This document shows, in pieces, positions 1-9,570 of a stretch of DNA of 55,941 bases. The position numbers were made by a program, and so were the translations under genes. Source of the DNA: Cellvibrionales bacterium UBA7375 (GTDB lineage: Bacteria > Pseudomonadota > Gammaproteobacteria > Pseudomonadales > Porticoccaceae); assembly GCA_949487135.1 (NCBI GenBank), contig CATAJQ010000033.1:1-55941 (forward strand), in the 5' to 3' direction. The notes below the pieces were generated by a model. That model was not told where the DNA came from, ran no database searches, and worked only from the letters and a program-made list of their open reading frames with translations. The stretch's first letter is position 1, and each line of letters begins with the position of its first letter.

Positions 1-86
1 ATAGGGCATAGGCAAAAACTGTCACTTTGCTCGCAACCTATGTAACAATGAACCCTTAACCCGTGACAGAGTGTTTATTAATATCT

Positions 87-1034
87 ATGGAAAAATCTCT
101 TGGAATTGTGATGGACCCAATACAATCCATTAACTACTTAAAGGATACCAGCCTAAGTATTCTGTTGGCGGCACAGCGACAGGGCTACAAACTGTTTTAT
201 ATTGAGCAAGGCGATTTGTTTCTTGAGAATGGGCTGCCATTTGCCGAGGTTTGCCCGCTACGTGTTTTTGACGACCCTGATTGTTGGTATAAGCTCGACA
301 ACCGAAGTGCGGTGCCGCTAGATGAGATAGCTGTAGTATTAATGCGCAAAGATCCTCCCTTTGACAGCGAATATATTTATTCCACATATATATTAGAAGC
401 TGCCGAAAAGCGCGGCACACTGGTTGTTAATAAGCCGCAAAGTCTACGCGACTGCAATGAAAAAGTATTTGCCACAGAATTCCCCCAATGTACGCCACCA
501 CTTCTGGTTAGCCGCAGCCTAAAGCGCTTGAAGGGATTTTTACAGGAACATCAAGATGTTGTATTTAAGCCGCTAGATGGCATGGGTGGAACCTCAATTT
601 TCAGGGTTAAAGCTGACGACCAAAATCTAAACGTCATTTTAGAAACGCTAACCCAATATGGAAGCCAGACCATTATGGCGCAAAAGTATTTAGCTGATAT
701 TTCTGATGGCGATAAGCGCGTGCTAATTGTGGATGGTGAGGTTATACCCTATTGTCTGGCAAGAATTCCATCCGCGAGTGATTTTCGTGGTAATTTGGCG
801 GCCGGCGGCCGGGGTGAAGTAAGGCCTCTGTCAGATAGAGATCAATGGATCGCTAAACAAATAGCGCCTACTTTGGTGGAGCGTGGACTGCTATTTGTTG
901 GCCTTGATATTATTGGCGATTACCTCACCGAAATTAATGTGACTAGCCCAACCTGCGTACAAGAGATTGATAGGGAGCAAAATACCGCCATTGGCGACAA
1001 ACTAATAGCGGCCATTAACCGCCGCCTAAGCTAA
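87..1034 (+). CDS. gshB: Glutathione synthetase
   Basis: This cytoplasmic ATP-grasp enzyme joins gamma-glutamylcysteine and glycine to make glutathione, the second step after GshA, whose gene is also in this window. I chose the ATG at 87 because the protein then begins MEKSLGIVMDP, matching the normal GshB N-terminus; an in-frame GTG at 63 would add eight unrelated residues. The result is 315 aa, the usual length. The glycine-rich ATP-grasp loop KPLDGMGGTS lies near residue 160 and the conserved NVTSPTCVQEID segment near the C-terminus. In Pseudomonas gshB sits close to yqgE and yqgF, as here, although a tonB gene found between them there is absent. Confidence 0.96.
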   Translation: MEKSLGIVMDPIQSINYLKDTSLSILLAAQRQGYKLFYIEQGDLFLENGLPFAEVCPLRVFDDPDCWYKLDNRSAVPLDEIAVVLMRKDPPFDSEYIYSTYILEAAEKRGTLVVNKPQSLRDCNEKVFATEFPQCTPPLLVSRSLKRLKGFLQEHQDVVFKPLDGMGGTSIFRVKADDQNLNVILETLTQYGSQTIMAQKYLADISDGDKRVLIVDGEVIPYCLARIPSASDFRGNLAAGGRGEVRPLSDRDQWIAKQIAPTLVERGLLFVGLDIIGDYLTEINVTSPTCVQEIDREQNTAIGDKLIAAINRRLS

Positions 1035-1097
1035 TACTACAGATCAACTATGAACTTATGCTTGTTTTTAGTTGGTTAAGGTCTCATATTATTACTC

Positions 1098-1676
1098 ATG
1101 GATGTACCTTTGAAAAAAATTATTAATAGTCTTAAAAATCATTTCCTAGTGGCAATGCCCGGGTTAAATGATGAAATTTTTTCCGGCACTGTAGTCTATA
1201 TCTGCGAGCATAATGCCGATGGCGCTATGGGACTTATTATCAATCAACAATTAGATATTCCTGCAAAGGCTGTTTTTGATCGACTCGAGCTTGAGCAAAA
1301 AAATAATCAGGGCGATGAATTAATTTTTGATGGCGGCCCGATTCAACAGGATCGTGGATTTATCTTACACAGTACCAGTGACCAAAAGTGGGAATCAACC
1401 ATACACATTGGCGACGGTGTCAGCCTGTCGACATCCAAAGATATTCTCGGCGACATAGCACGGGGGAGCGGCCCCAAAGACTCTCTAATTACGCTGGGCT
1501 ACTCTAGCTGGGAGGCTGGACAATTAGAGCGCGAACTTAAAGAAAATACCTGGCTGACAATACCTGCCGACTCCTCAATTATTTTCAACACCGATTGCAC
1601 GCAGCGAGCCCATGCCGCGGCGCTTTCAATAGGCTTGAATTTAGATAGCTTAGCGCTAGATTCCGGTCATGCCTGA
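1098..1676 (+). CDS. yqgE: YqgE/AlgH family protein
   Basis: This is a 192-aa member of the YqgE/AlgH (DUF179) family, whose biochemical role is not established; AlgH was named from alginate regulation studies in Pseudomonas. The family N-terminus is clear: HFLVAMPGLNDEIFSGTVVY followed by a CEHNADGAMGLIINQ-type segment. No signal peptide or membrane segment is visible, so it should be cytoplasmic. Its last codons overlap the start of yqgF by 8 bp, which implies translational coupling. The yqgE-yqgF pair is very widely conserved in gammaproteobacteria. Confidence 0.93.
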   Translation: MDVPLKKIINSLKNHFLVAMPGLNDEIFSGTVVYICEHNADGAMGLIINQQLDIPAKAVFDRLELEQKNNQGDELIFDGGPIQQDRGFILHSTSDQKWESTIHIGDGVSLSTSKDILGDIARGSGPKDSLITLGYSSWEAGQLERELKENTWLTIPADSSIIFNTDCTQRAHAAALSIGLNLDSLALDSGHA

Positions 1677-2124
1677 TTCGAATAAGCATCAAACTGTCAT
1701 CGCTTTTGATTATGGTCTGCGGCAAATTGGCGTCGCCCATGGTCAAACTCTGACCTGTAATGCCGAGGGTATAAGTATCTTAAAAGCATCTGACGGCGTG
1801 CCAAACTGGGATCAGGTAGCAACATTACTGCTTGAGTGGAAACCAAACTTACTACTTGTCGGCTTGCCGCTCAATATGGATGGAAGCGAGAGCGAACTCA
1901 GCCGCCTAGCGCGAAAATTTGCCCGCCGACTTCAGGGTCGCTTCAATATGGACGTGTTGATGGTGGACGAAAGGCTGACCAGTCGAGACGCAAAATCCAC
2001 ATTGAGAGACGCCGGATCAGACCGACAGAGCGGTAGAGTTGATTTAACTAAAATCGATCATCTTGCTGCCGCCCTAATCTTACAAAGCTGGCTAGACCAG
2101 CCAACCCTCGGTCAAAACCCCTAG
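1669..2124 (+). CDS. yqgF: Putative pre-16S rRNA nuclease / Holliday junction resolvase-like YqgF
   Basis: This 151-aa protein has the RNase H-like fold of the YqgF/RuvX family, which processes the 5' end of 16S rRNA and was earlier proposed as an alternate Holliday junction resolvase. The expected acidic residues lie in AFDYGLRQIGVA (near residue 14), VDERLTSRDA (near residue 100) and KIDHLAAALIL (near residue 128). It overlaps yqgE by 8 bp. Its TAG stop lies in the palindrome CTAG at 2121-2124, which also supplies the stop of pilT on the other strand, so the two convergent genes share four bases. Confidence 0.93.
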   Translation: MPDSNKHQTVIAFDYGLRQIGVAHGQTLTCNAEGISILKASDGVPNWDQVATLLLEWKPNLLLVGLPLNMDGSESELSRLARKFARRLQGRFNMDVLMVDERLTSRDAKSTLRDAGSDRQSGRVDLTKIDHLAAALILQSWLDQPTLGQNP

Positions 2125-3155
2125 CTGGCTTGGCGAGAAGCTTCTACGGCTGGAAACAGCTCTCGACTTACAACACCTTTACCCACTAGCCTACTTAAGC
2201 TCTGATCCATGGTAGTCATCCCCGATGCGGCCCCAGTCTGCAGTGCCGAATAAATTTCTGTTATTCGATCGGTGCGGATTAGGTTCTTAATCGCCGATGT
2301 TGCCACCATAATCTCGCTAGCCACAACTCGACCGCCACTTTTGCGGCGCAATAAAGTCTGAGAAGCAACTGCTTGCATAGATTCGGCCAGCATTGAACGC
2401 ACAAGCTGCCTTTCTTCCGCTGGGAACATATCGATAATTCGACTGATTGATGCAGCAGCGCCGGCAGTATGAAGCGTCGCCAGTACCAAATGCTCTGTTT
2501 CCGCGGCAGATAACACCATTCTTACGGTTTCTACATCGCGCATCTCACCCACCATAATGACATCTGGATCTTCGCGCATGGCAGATCTTAATGCCCCATC
2601 AAAACTCGTTGTATCACGTCCAATTTGACGCTGACTCACTAAGCTTTTATTGCTTGGATGAACAAATTCAATCGGGTCCTCTAGGGTGACTATATGCTTG
2701 CGGCTAAAATCATTAATGTGCTTGAGCATTGCCGCCAAGGTGGTCGACTTTCCAGATCCAGAGGCCCCAGTAACAAGCACCAATCCGCGAGGCTTGCCGG
2801 TCATTTTTTGGTAAATTCCACCCAATCCCAACTCCGACAATGTTGGTATCTCTATGGGTATGGCGCGAAAAACTGCCGTTATACCGCGATGCTGTTTAAA
2901 GATATTTACCCTGAAACATGCGCGTTGAGGCAGCTCCCACGCTAAATCGATTTCAGCGTTTTTTTCAAATAGTCCAATTTGCTGATCACTCATAAGCCCG
3001 AAGACTAATCGCTTTATTTGCGTGTGCTCAAGGGGCGGAAGTGTTGTTTTCTGGACTTCACCATCAATTCGCAAAATGGGCGGTAAGCCGGAGGAGAGAT
3101 GCAGATCTGAGGCCCGTGCTTCAAGGGCTATTTCTAGTAAATTTGAGATTTCCAT
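2121..3155 (-). CDS. pilT: Type IV pilus retraction ATPase PilT
   Basis: PilT is the hexameric cytoplasmic ATPase that depolymerises type IV pili and drives twitching. Visible motifs in order are an N-terminal ASDLHLSSGLPP segment, the Walker A loop GASGSGKSTT (near residue 132), the Asp box EDPIEF, Walker B DPDVIMVGEMRD, the His box HLVLATLHTAGA, and the C-terminal AIKNLIRTDR motif, a form of the AIRNLIRE signature that marks PilT. I preferred the ATG at 3155 (GGA 7 nt upstream) over an in-frame TTG at 3167. Length is 344 aa, which is normal. The neighbour yggS is as in Pseudomonas, but the paralogue pilU is not beside it. Confidence 0.94.
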   Translation of the reverse strand: MEISNLLEIALEARASDLHLSSGLPPILRIDGEVQKTTLPPLEHTQIKRLVFGLMSDQQIGLFEKNAEIDLAWELPQRACFRVNIFKQHRGITAVFRAIPIEIPTLSELGLGGIYQKMTGKPRGLVLVTGASGSGKSTTLAAMLKHINDFSRKHIVTLEDPIEFVHPSNKSLVSQRQIGRDTTSFDGALRSAMREDPDVIMVGEMRDVETVRMVLSAAETEHLVLATLHTAGAAASISRIIDMFPAEERQLVRSMLAESMQAVASQTLLRRKSGGRVVASEIMVATSAIKNLIRTDRITEIYSALQTGAASGMTTMDQSLSRLVGKGVVSRELFPAVEASRQAS

Positions 3156-3345
3156 AATAATTTCCAATCCTTTGAATTATTAGTATAAGACAATTGCTAC
3201 AAAGTTATTGCCGATCGCCTATAAGGTCGTCAAAATGCTCCATGTGTTACCGTTACGACCGCGATAACAATACATTCAATATAGCATAATAAAATGCTAG
3301 CAAATTAATATCGTATTTTTGCCAGACAACTGTAGACTTAACCCT

Positions 3346-4062
3346 ATGGAACTGATTAAAAAAAATATTTCGGCTGTTCAGGCTCGAATTGAAGCCTGCA
3401 TGGCTGATGCGGGGCGAGATCACAATAGTTTGCAGCTGTTAGCGGTCAGCAAAACCCGCAGCGAAAAATATATTCAATCAGCTTTTGCTAATGGTCTTAA
3501 CGCATTTGGCGAAAACTATCTGCAAGAAGCGGTCAATAAAATTCAGGCTCTTGAATCTCTGGCGGCTGAGTGGCACTTTATAGGGCCGCTACAATCCAAC
3601 AAAACCAAACCAGTGGCAGAAAATTTTAGCTGGGTACACGCTGTAGATAGAATAAAAATTGCTAAGCGCCTCAATGATCAGCGCCCAGAAAATCTGCGGC
3701 CATTAAATATTTGCCTGCAAATTAATATTGATAATGAACCGAGCAAGTCTGGCGTTGCGCCGAATGAGGCTATCGATTTAGCTCTCGCAGTAAGCGAACT
3801 GCCCAACCTGTGTTTGCGTGGACTGATGGCTATACCTATGGCGCGCCAAGATATTGATAGCCAGCGGCAACCCTTTCGCGCATTGCGCTTACTGAAAGAA
3901 GATATTAATCAGCAACTGGACAAATCTCAAAAACTAGATACTCTCTCCATGGGTATGTCTGGCGATATAGAAGCGGCTATTCTTGAGGGGGCCACCATCT
4001 TGCGTGTAGGTACAGATATATTTGGTCCCAGAACTGAAAAAGTAGATAACAAGGAAATTTAA
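3346..4062 (+). CDS. yggS: YggS family pyridoxal phosphate homeostasis protein
   Basis: YggS (PROSC family) is a single-domain PLP-binding protein with an alanine-racemase-like barrel; it buffers cellular pyridoxal phosphate and has no known catalytic activity. The PLP lysine is in LLAVSKTRS (near residue 36). Family motifs HFIGPLQSNKTK and GLMAIP are present, and GMSGDIEAAILEGAT-type residues near the C-terminus bind the cofactor phosphate. I start at the ATG at 3346 (238 aa) because it aligns with the family N-terminus; a TTG at 3319 would add nine residues. It begins a run yggS-proC-yggT with gaps of only 5 bp, the order seen in Pseudomonas and E. coli. Confidence 0.95.
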   Translation: MELIKKNISAVQARIEACMADAGRDHNSLQLLAVSKTRSEKYIQSAFANGLNAFGENYLQEAVNKIQALESLAAEWHFIGPLQSNKTKPVAENFSWVHAVDRIKIAKRLNDQRPENLRPLNICLQINIDNEPSKSGVAPNEAIDLALAVSELPNLCLRGLMAIPMARQDIDSQRQPFRALRLLKEDINQQLDKSQKLDTLSMGMSGDIEAAILEGATILRVGTDIFGPRTEKVDNKEI

Positions 4063-4067
4063 ATACT

Positions 4068-4883
4068 ATGAGTAAAATAGTCTTTATAGGCGGCGGGAAT
4101 ATGGCATCCTGCCTCATTGGCGGCATGCTAGCCAATGGATTTTCTAGCCAAGATATTACCGTCAGCGAACCTAATGAAGAATCGCGCAATCGCATGACAT
4201 CAACTCATGGGGTATTAACTACAGCAGACAATAATACCGCGGTTTCTCAGGCTGATATCGTGGTGCTTGCGGTAAAACCGCAAATTATAGCGGTCGTTGC
4301 CCAACCACTATCCAATGCGCTTAGCCATGGGCCAATTATTGTTTCAATTGCTGCCGGCATTCCGGTCAATGCCTTACAAAACTGGCTGGGACAGGGGGTA
4401 ACTATAGTTCGCGCCATGCCCAACACCCCGGCGATGGTGCAATCAGGTGCCACGGGGCTTTTTGCCAGCCAATCTTTAGCCGCACACCAAAAATCGGTCA
4501 TTGAAAGTATTTTTTCCGCTGTTGGCTACGCCTGCTGGGTTGGCCAAGAATCTCTTATTGATGCTGTAACTGCCGTTTCTGGAAGTGGTCCGGCGTACTT
4601 TTTCTTAATCTATGAAGCCATGTTAAAAGTGGCTCAGGAGATGGGGCTCGACAGTCAAACATCTTCACAGCTGACCCTGCATACGGCGCTGGGAGCCGCG
4701 CGTTTGGCGCTGGCATCAGATCAGACCCCGGAGCAATTGCGCAAGCAAGTCACCTCTTCTGGAGGCACCACCCAAGCGGCTATTGAATCTTTTCAAGAAC
4801 AAGATCTTGAGGCTATTTTTCGCACAGCAATGAACAGCGCACTAGAACGAGCCAAAGAAATGTCCGACGACTTTGCAGGCTAA
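4068..4883 (+). CDS. proC: Pyrroline-5-carboxylate reductase
   Basis: ProC reduces 1-pyrroline-5-carboxylate to L-proline with NAD(P)H, the last step of proline synthesis. The N-terminal Rossmann motif IGGGNMASCLIGG (residues 6-18) and the RAMPNTPAMVQSG segment (near residue 120) are diagnostic. The C-terminal dimerisation domain has AVSGSGPAYFFL and the GGTTQAAIESF region typical of the family. At 271 aa the length is normal. It lies 5 bp after yggS and 5 bp before yggT, so the three are almost certainly one transcript. Confidence 0.96.
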   Translation: MSKIVFIGGGNMASCLIGGMLANGFSSQDITVSEPNEESRNRMTSTHGVLTTADNNTAVSQADIVVLAVKPQIIAVVAQPLSNALSHGPIIVSIAAGIPVNALQNWLGQGVTIVRAMPNTPAMVQSGATGLFASQSLAAHQKSVIESIFSAVGYACWVGQESLIDAVTAVSGSGPAYFFLIYEAMLKVAQEMGLDSQTSSQLTLHTALGAARLALASDQTPEQLRKQVTSSGGTTQAAIESFQEQDLEAIFRTAMNSALERAKEMSDDFAG

Positions 4884-4888
4884 CCCCT

Positions 4889-5452
4889 ATGAACGAAACA
4901 CTAATTTTTATTTTAAAGTATGCCACCGATATCATTGCTACCCTGCTGTTAATTCGATTTTTATTGCAATTAACTCAGGCCGATTTTTACAACCCAGTAT
5001 CTCAGGGTATTCTTAAGATTTGCACGCCTATTGCGGCACCCCTAGAAAAGCTAATCCCAACCATGGGCCGCTTTAATCTGGCAGTTTTAGCCGCAGCGAT
5101 ACTGGTTAAGTGGTGTTTTTTCGTCATAATAGCGACGGCTAATGGCCTGCTTTCTTTAGACATCTTTGCATTCTTGGCACTGGCGGCATTCGAGTTATTG
5201 CGCACGCTGATCACCATTTATTTTTATGGCGTATTTATCTTGGTTATTTTTAGCTGGGTGGGCACGCCGCCCCATCCTGCAGCACGCCTAATTGGTCAAG
5301 TCATTTTGCCCTATACCAATCTATTTAGACGCTTTATTCCGCCCCTAGGCATGATTGATATATCACCTATGGTGGCGATTTTTACCCTGATGATTATTCG
5401 CGCACAAATACTACCTATTATTGCCATGCAAATTCGACCGCTACTGATGTAG
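4889..5452 (+). CDS. yggT: YggT family integral membrane protein
   Basis: This is a 187-aa inner-membrane protein with two tandem YGGT repeats. The first includes IRFLLQLTQADFYNP (near residue 22) and the second the VIFSWV...PYTNLFRRFIPP segment (near residues 122-155). Four to five hydrophobic stretches are evident. The family has been linked to osmotic stress tolerance and, more loosely, to membrane or division functions; the molecular activity is unknown. It is last in the yggS-proC-yggT run and faces the convergent tas-type gene, with only 19 bp between stops and no clear hairpin terminator. Confidence 0.9.
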   Translation: MNETLIFILKYATDIIATLLLIRFLLQLTQADFYNPVSQGILKICTPIAAPLEKLIPTMGRFNLAVLAAAILVKWCFFVIIATANGLLSLDIFAFLALAAFELLRTLITIYFYGVFILVIFSWVGTPPHPAARLIGQVILPYTNLFRRFIPPLGMIDISPMVAIFTLMIIRAQILPIIAMQIRPLLM

Positions 5453-5471
5453 CGACCGCATTTAGTCTGTT

Positions 5472-6521
5472 TTAAGGCGCTGGATCTGGATAACAGTTGT
5501 GTACGGCTTCTATTTCTGCCAAAACCGCGTCGCTCAACGTTATATCAACTGCATCAATATTTTCTTTTAATTGTGTCATCGTGGTCGCACCTATAAGACA
5601 GCTTGCGACAAATGGCTGCTGACACACAAAAGCCAAAGACATCTGTGCCAGACTCATACCCTGTCGCTCAGCGATTTCTGCATAGGCTTCTGTAGCCGCC
5701 AATGATTGGGTGCTATCATAACGGGTAAATCGATCAAACAGTGTAAGTCGCGCACCAGAGGGCTTGTTGCCATCAAGATATTTCCCGCTAAGCATCCCAA
5801 AGGCCATTGGCGAGTAGGCTAGAAGTGGAACATCTTCTCTTATAGACATCTCAGCCAGACCAGTTTCAAACTGACGACTCAATAGGTTGTATACATTTTG
5901 AATGCATCCGACCTTGGGTAGTCCCTGCTCAGCCGCAAGGCGCAGATATTCCATGGTGCCCCAGGGGGTTTCGTTGGAAATACCAATATGCTTGATAAGC
6001 CCTTCATCGACTAGTTCAGCCAGTGCGCGAAGTGTTTCCTCAATCGCTATACCGTCGCCATTAGGATTATGGCTGTAGCCGCGAGCACCAAAAAAATTGG
6101 TGGCGCGCTCGGGCCAATGGACTTGGTACAGATCTATATAATCGGTTTGCATGCGCTCAAGAGAGCCCTCCATCGCTTGGCGGATATGGTCCCTACTCAA
6201 ACGTGCACCACCTCGAATATGAGATAGTGCTGAATTTTTTTGATCGGCACGACCGGTGACCTTGGTCGCAAGAATCACTTCGCTGCGCTTACCAGTCTGA
6301 GCTAACCACTCTCCGACGCAACGCTCGGTCTCACCCACTGTCTCCGGGCGCGGCGGCACTGGATACATTTCAGCCACATCAAATAGATTAACCCCTCGAG
6401 AGAGTGCGTAATCCATTTGCTCACAGGCCTGCTGAAGATTATTCTGCTCACCCCAGGTCATCGTACCTAAGCCGATGAGTGGAACCTGCAATCCTGTTTC
6501 GCCTAGAGGCCTATATTTCAT
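5472..6521 (-). CDS. tas: Aldo/keto reductase, Tas family
   Basis: This 349-aa NADPH-dependent aldo/keto reductase closely follows E. coli Tas along its length, for example GLGTMTWGEQN near the N-terminus and the FDVAEMYPVPPRPETVG segment. The catalytic tetrad is visible: Asp and Tyr in FDVAEMY, Lys in ATKVTGR, and His in YQVHWPERATN. The cofactor-binding end has SCLIGATTMTQLKENI. Tas was named from complementation of tyrosine auxotrophy under starvation; its natural substrate is unclear. The gene is monocistronic and divergent from metX. Family assignment is strong, physiological role uncertain. Confidence 0.88.
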   Translation of the reverse strand: MKYRPLGETGLQVPLIGLGTMTWGEQNNLQQACEQMDYALSRGVNLFDVAEMYPVPPRPETVGETERCVGEWLAQTGKRSEVILATKVTGRADQKNSALSHIRGGARLSRDHIRQAMEGSLERMQTDYIDLYQVHWPERATNFFGARGYSHNPNGDGIAIEETLRALAELVDEGLIKHIGISNETPWGTMEYLRLAAEQGLPKVGCIQNVYNLLSRQFETGLAEMSIREDVPLLAYSPMAFGMLSGKYLDGNKPSGARLTLFDRFTRYDSTQSLAATEAYAEIAERQGMSLAQMSLAFVCQQPFVASCLIGATTMTQLKENIDAVDITLSDAVLAEIEAVHNCYPDPAP

Positions 6522-6714
6522 ATTCTCTTCTCGCTGATCAATTTAATTTAAATCATACCCCTTGACCATATCAGGTATAGTAGTAAAAATCAGTGGCTAA
6601 ATAGTTCATCTGTATCGCTGTTTAAGAGATGCGCATAATACTTTAAGCCTATACTCTTGCTTAAACGTCTAGGCACTCTTAGACTTGTAAGCCAAAATTC
6701 GATTAAATTTGCCT
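6522..6714. promoter_or_regulatory. Divergent tas/metX intergenic region with an inverted repeat
   Basis: This gap of about 190 bp must hold the promoters of the two divergent genes. I see a 7-bp inverted repeat with a 4-nt spacer at 6667-6684 (GTCTAGG / CTTAGAC, one G-T pair), 30 bp before the metX start. It could be an operator or a short hairpin in the leader. No known SAM riboswitch architecture was recognised, and no confident -35/-10 pair was found. Confidence 0.3.
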
Positions 6715-7890
6715 ATGTCATTAGAAACATCAGATAACCACAACGATCTCAGTGGATCAGTGGGTCTAGTCAAACCGCAAAAGGTAGTAATTGAGCAGCC
6801 GCTCAAACTGGCCTGTGGGGTTACCTTGCCTAGCCATACGCTGGCTTATGAGACCTACGGCAGCCTCAACAAAGACAACACTAATGCCATCCTTATCTGT
6901 CATGCATTGAGCGGCAATCACCATGCTGCTGGCTTTTACCAAGATGACACTAAGCCTGGATGGTGGGATCAATATATTGGCCCGGGCAAACCTATCGATA
7001 GCAACCGCTTTTATATTGTGTGCGTCAATAATATCGGTAGCTGTTTTGGCAGTACCGGACCAACCTCAGAAAACCCGCAAACAGGCCAGCCTTTTGGCGC
7101 CGACTTTCCGCCACTAAGAGCAAGAGACTGGGTAGAGTCTCAAAAATTATTAATGGAGCATCTTAATATTGACTGCTGGGCAGCAGTAGTAGGCGGCAGT
7201 CTTGGCGGCATGCAAGCTATGCGCTGGTCCCTTGAGCACCCTGAAAAATTGCAACACGCGGTCGTTATTGCCTCGGCTATGAAGCTCACTGCGCAAAATA
7301 TCGCATTTAATGAAATTGCTCGTAAGGCGATAAAATCTGATGCTGATTTTTGCGATGGCAACTATCTTCAGCATAATAAAATTCCTCATCGCGGTTTGGC
7401 ATTGGCACGCATGATTGGCCATGTGACCTATTTATCCGATGAGTTAATGGGTCAAAAATTTGGCCGCGACCTCAAGGCCGGAGATTTGCTTCAGGGCAAA
7501 ACAGAGCCCGTTGAGTTTCAAATTGAAAGCTATTTAAATTATCAGGGCGATAAATTTTCTGATTTCTTTGATGCCAACTCTTATATTTTGATTACCAAAA
7601 TGCTTGATTACTTCGACCTAGCCAGAGAGTATGACCACGACCCTGTTGCTGCATTTAAGCATGCTACATGCAAATTCTTGGTTATTTCCTTTAGTAGCGA
7701 TTGGCGTTTTTCGCCGGCGAGATCAAGAGAAATTACCGATGCACTCATAGCCGCGGGTAAAAATGTTTCCTATATCGCTATCGATTCAGATCATGGTCAT
7801 GACGCCTTCTTGCTGCCCAATCAGCGTTACCAGCAAGCGCTGGGAGACTATTTAAGCAAGCTTGCCGAAAAAATTGAGGATGCCCAATGA
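6715..7890 (+). CDS. metX: Homoserine O-acyltransferase (MetX family)
   Basis: MetX acylates the hydroxyl of homoserine, the first committed step of methionine synthesis. It is an alpha/beta hydrolase fold enzyme: the nucleophile Ser is in [14 protein letters not shown] (near residue 160) and the catalytic His in [10 protein letters not shown] near the C-terminus. Family motifs [11 protein letters not shown] and GSCFGSTGP are intact. ATG 6715 gives 391 aa; a TTG two codons upstream is less likely. The MetX fold is used with either acetyl-CoA or succinyl-CoA, and I cannot decide which from sequence alone. The stop overlaps the metW start as ATGA. Confidence 0.95.
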   Translation: MSLETSDNHNDLSGSVGLVKPQKVVIEQPLKLACGVTLPSHTLAYETYGSLNKDNTNAILICHALSGNHHAAGFYQDDTKPGWWDQYIGPGKPIDSNRFYIVCVNNIGSCFGSTGPTSENPQTGQPFGADFPPLRARDWVESQKLLMEHLNIDCWAAVVGGSLGGMQAMRWSLEHPEKLQHAVVIASAMKLTAQNIAFNEIARKAIKSDADFCDGNYLQHNKIPHRGLALARMIGHVTYLSDELMGQKFGRDLKAGDLLQGKTEPVEFQIESYLNYQGDKFSDFFDANSYILITKMLDYFDLAREYDHDPVAAFKHATCKFLVISFSSDWRFSPARSREITDALIAAGKNVSYIAIDSDHGHDAFLLPNQRYQQALGDYLSKLAEKIEDAQ

Positions 7891-8477
7891 AGCATAATAT
7901 TGATTTTATTGAGCAGTGGATTGAGCCGGGTTCACGGGTTTTAGATGTTGGCTGTGGCGATGGCTCAGTGTTGGGAAGCCTGAGAGATCAACGCAACGTT
8001 TTAGGCTATGGCCTAGAAATTGATCCCGAGTCAATTAGTAGCTGCCTGGAAAAAGGCGTCAACGTTATTGAGCAAGATCTTAATAAGGGCTTAAACAATT
8101 TTACTGACCAAAGTTTTGATACGGTTTTAATGACCCATACCCTACAAGCATTGCGCTATCCGCATTTGGTTTTGGACGAGATTTTACGCATTGGCGGCAA
8201 AGGGATTGTCACATTCCCCAATTTTGGCAATTGGCGTACTAGAGCCTATCTAAGCCTGCGCGGTCGAATGCCCGTAACCAAGCAGCTAACCTACCAATGG
8301 TATGACACCCCCAATATTCATTTCTTTACCTATGCGGATTTTGAAGCATTGTGCAAAGAGCGAAATATTACTATTCTGCACCGTCAATTTTTGGCTAATG
8401 GATTTCCCGATCGACTTTTAAAATCTGTTTGGCCAAACCTTTTTACGGAAACAGCGGTATATCATCTAAGCCGCTAA
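7887..8477 (+). CDS. metW: Methionine biosynthesis protein MetW
   Basis: MetW is a SAM-dependent methyltransferase-like protein found next to metX in many proteobacteria, where the pair functions in methionine synthesis; it is thought to support MetX activity rather than catalyse a known methyl transfer. The SAM-binding motif [15 protein letters not shown] lies near residue 19. Family segments [12 protein letters not shown] and [20 protein letters not shown] are intact. Length is 196 aa. The 4-bp ATGA overlap with metX indicates translational coupling. Confidence 0.94.
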   Translation: MKHNIDFIEQWIEPGSRVLDVGCGDGSVLGSLRDQRNVLGYGLEIDPESISSCLEKGVNVIEQDLNKGLNNFTDQSFDTVLMTHTLQALRYPHLVLDEILRIGGKGIVTFPNFGNWRTRAYLSLRGRMPVTKQLTYQWYDTPNIHFFTYADFEALCKERNITILHRQFLANGFPDRLLKSVWPNLFTETAVYHLSR

Positions 8478-8505
8478 CCCAACACCAAATTAGGGAGATT
8501 CCCCA

Positions 8506-8937
8506 ATGAAGTACCTGATAATGCTATCTATACTTCTGACCTCAATCGCTATTGCTGAGCCTATGAAACAAAGCCATTACAAACAGCATGGTGATACTAA
8601 AATTTTTTATAGCGCATTTGAAAGCTCATTTATTGCCCCTGAGGTTGCAGTGGCCTATAACTTTGTTCGCGGAAAGGATAAGGGCCTAGTTAATATAGCT
8701 GTAGTGAAAAAACTAGGTCGGGGTGAGCCGGCAAAGATATCGGGTCGAGTATTTAATATTTTGCAGCAATCTCAGCCGCTTGAATTTATTGCTATCAAAG
8801 AACAGAACACTGTTTATTACCTGGCGCCGTTTGAATTTGATAATGAAGACCTTTTGACCTTTAAAATATCGGTCGATAGTCCCGCTAGCCAAGGCTCTTA
8901 CAGCTTTAAATTCCAAAAGAAAATGTACCATAATTAA
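8506..8937 (+). CDS. Exported DUF4426 protein
   Basis: This 143-aa protein has a clear Sec signal peptide (MKYLIMLSILLTSIAIA, likely cleaved before EP), so it should be periplasmic. The mature part is rich in beta-type sequence and resembles the DUF4426 proteins found near metX, metW and rdgB in Pseudomonas; their function is unknown. A ribosome binding site AGGGAG lies 8 bp before the ATG. It is 28 bp after metW and 18 bp before rdgB, which suggests co-transcription, but the context gives no strong functional hint. Confidence 0.8.
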   Translation: MKYLIMLSILLTSIAIAEPMKQSHYKQHGDTKIFYSAFESSFIAPEVAVAYNFVRGKDKGLVNIAVVKKLGRGEPAKISGRVFNILQQSQPLEFIAIKEQNTVYYLAPFEFDNEDLLTFKISVDSPASQGSYSFKFQKKMYHN

Positions 8938-8955
8938 TTTTAGCGGCATGAGGCC

Positions 8956-9570
8956 ATGGCTATGTTAGATATACAAGATTTGGTGCTGGCAAGCGCCAAT
9001 AAAGGCAAAATTAAAGAGCTACAAGATATGTTAGGTGGTTTGGGAATTAATATTATCCCCCAGCAACAGCTTGGCATTGAGGATGCAGAAGAGACCGGTC
9101 TAACGTTTGTTGAAAACGCTATCCTTAAGGCGCGTCATGCCGCAGAAATATCTGGCTTACCGGCCATAGCCGATGACTCTGGCCTCGAAGTTGATTATCT
9201 CAAGGGCGCCCCCGGAATTTATTCAGCGCGATTTTCTGGTGCGGGCGCAACCGATCAAAGCAACCTCGATAAGCTAATGCTCGAAATGCGAGATGCACCG
9301 GCCGATAAGCGCAGCGCTAGGTACCAAACTGTTATTGCAGTAATGGCACACGGCTCTGATCCCACCCCCATTTTGTGCCAAGGCACATGGGAGGGTGAAA
9401 TTGCCTTTGAAGAAAAAGGCAGTGAAGGCTTTGGCTACGACCCAGTATTCAAGCCTGCCGATGCCGATTGCCATGCAGCAGAATTAGAAAAATCGGTCAA
9501 AAATGCCATTAGTCATCGCGGCAAGGCCATTAATGAACTGCTCGAAAAGCTTAAGCAACAAAATCTGTAA
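8956..9570 (+). CDS. rdgB: dITP/XTP pyrophosphatase (Ham1 family)
   Basis: RdgB hydrolyses non-canonical purine triphosphates (dITP, XTP) to the monophosphates, keeping them out of DNA and RNA. The N-terminal substrate loop LVLASANKGKIKEL (from residue 9), the acidic AIADDSGLEVDYL segment (near residue 74), and FGYDPVFKP and SHRGKA near the C-terminus are all present. Length is 204 aa. Two ATGs (8956 and 8962) are possible starts. Its TAA stop overlaps the hemW ATG by one base (TAATG). Confidence 0.95.
   Translation: MAMLDIQDLVLASANKGKIKELQDMLGGLGINIIPQQQLGIEDAEETGLTFVENAILKARHAAEISGLPAIADDSGLEVDYLKGAPGIYSARFSGAGATDQSNLDKLMLEMRDAPADKRSARYQTVIAVMAHGSDPTPILCQGTWEGEIAFEEKGSEGFGYDPVFKPADADCHAAELEKSVKNAISHRGKAINELLEKLKQQNL

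Noticed and set aside
5825-5832. GTGGAACA in the tas-type gene as a parS site
   Set aside because: Half site only, with no palindromic partner.
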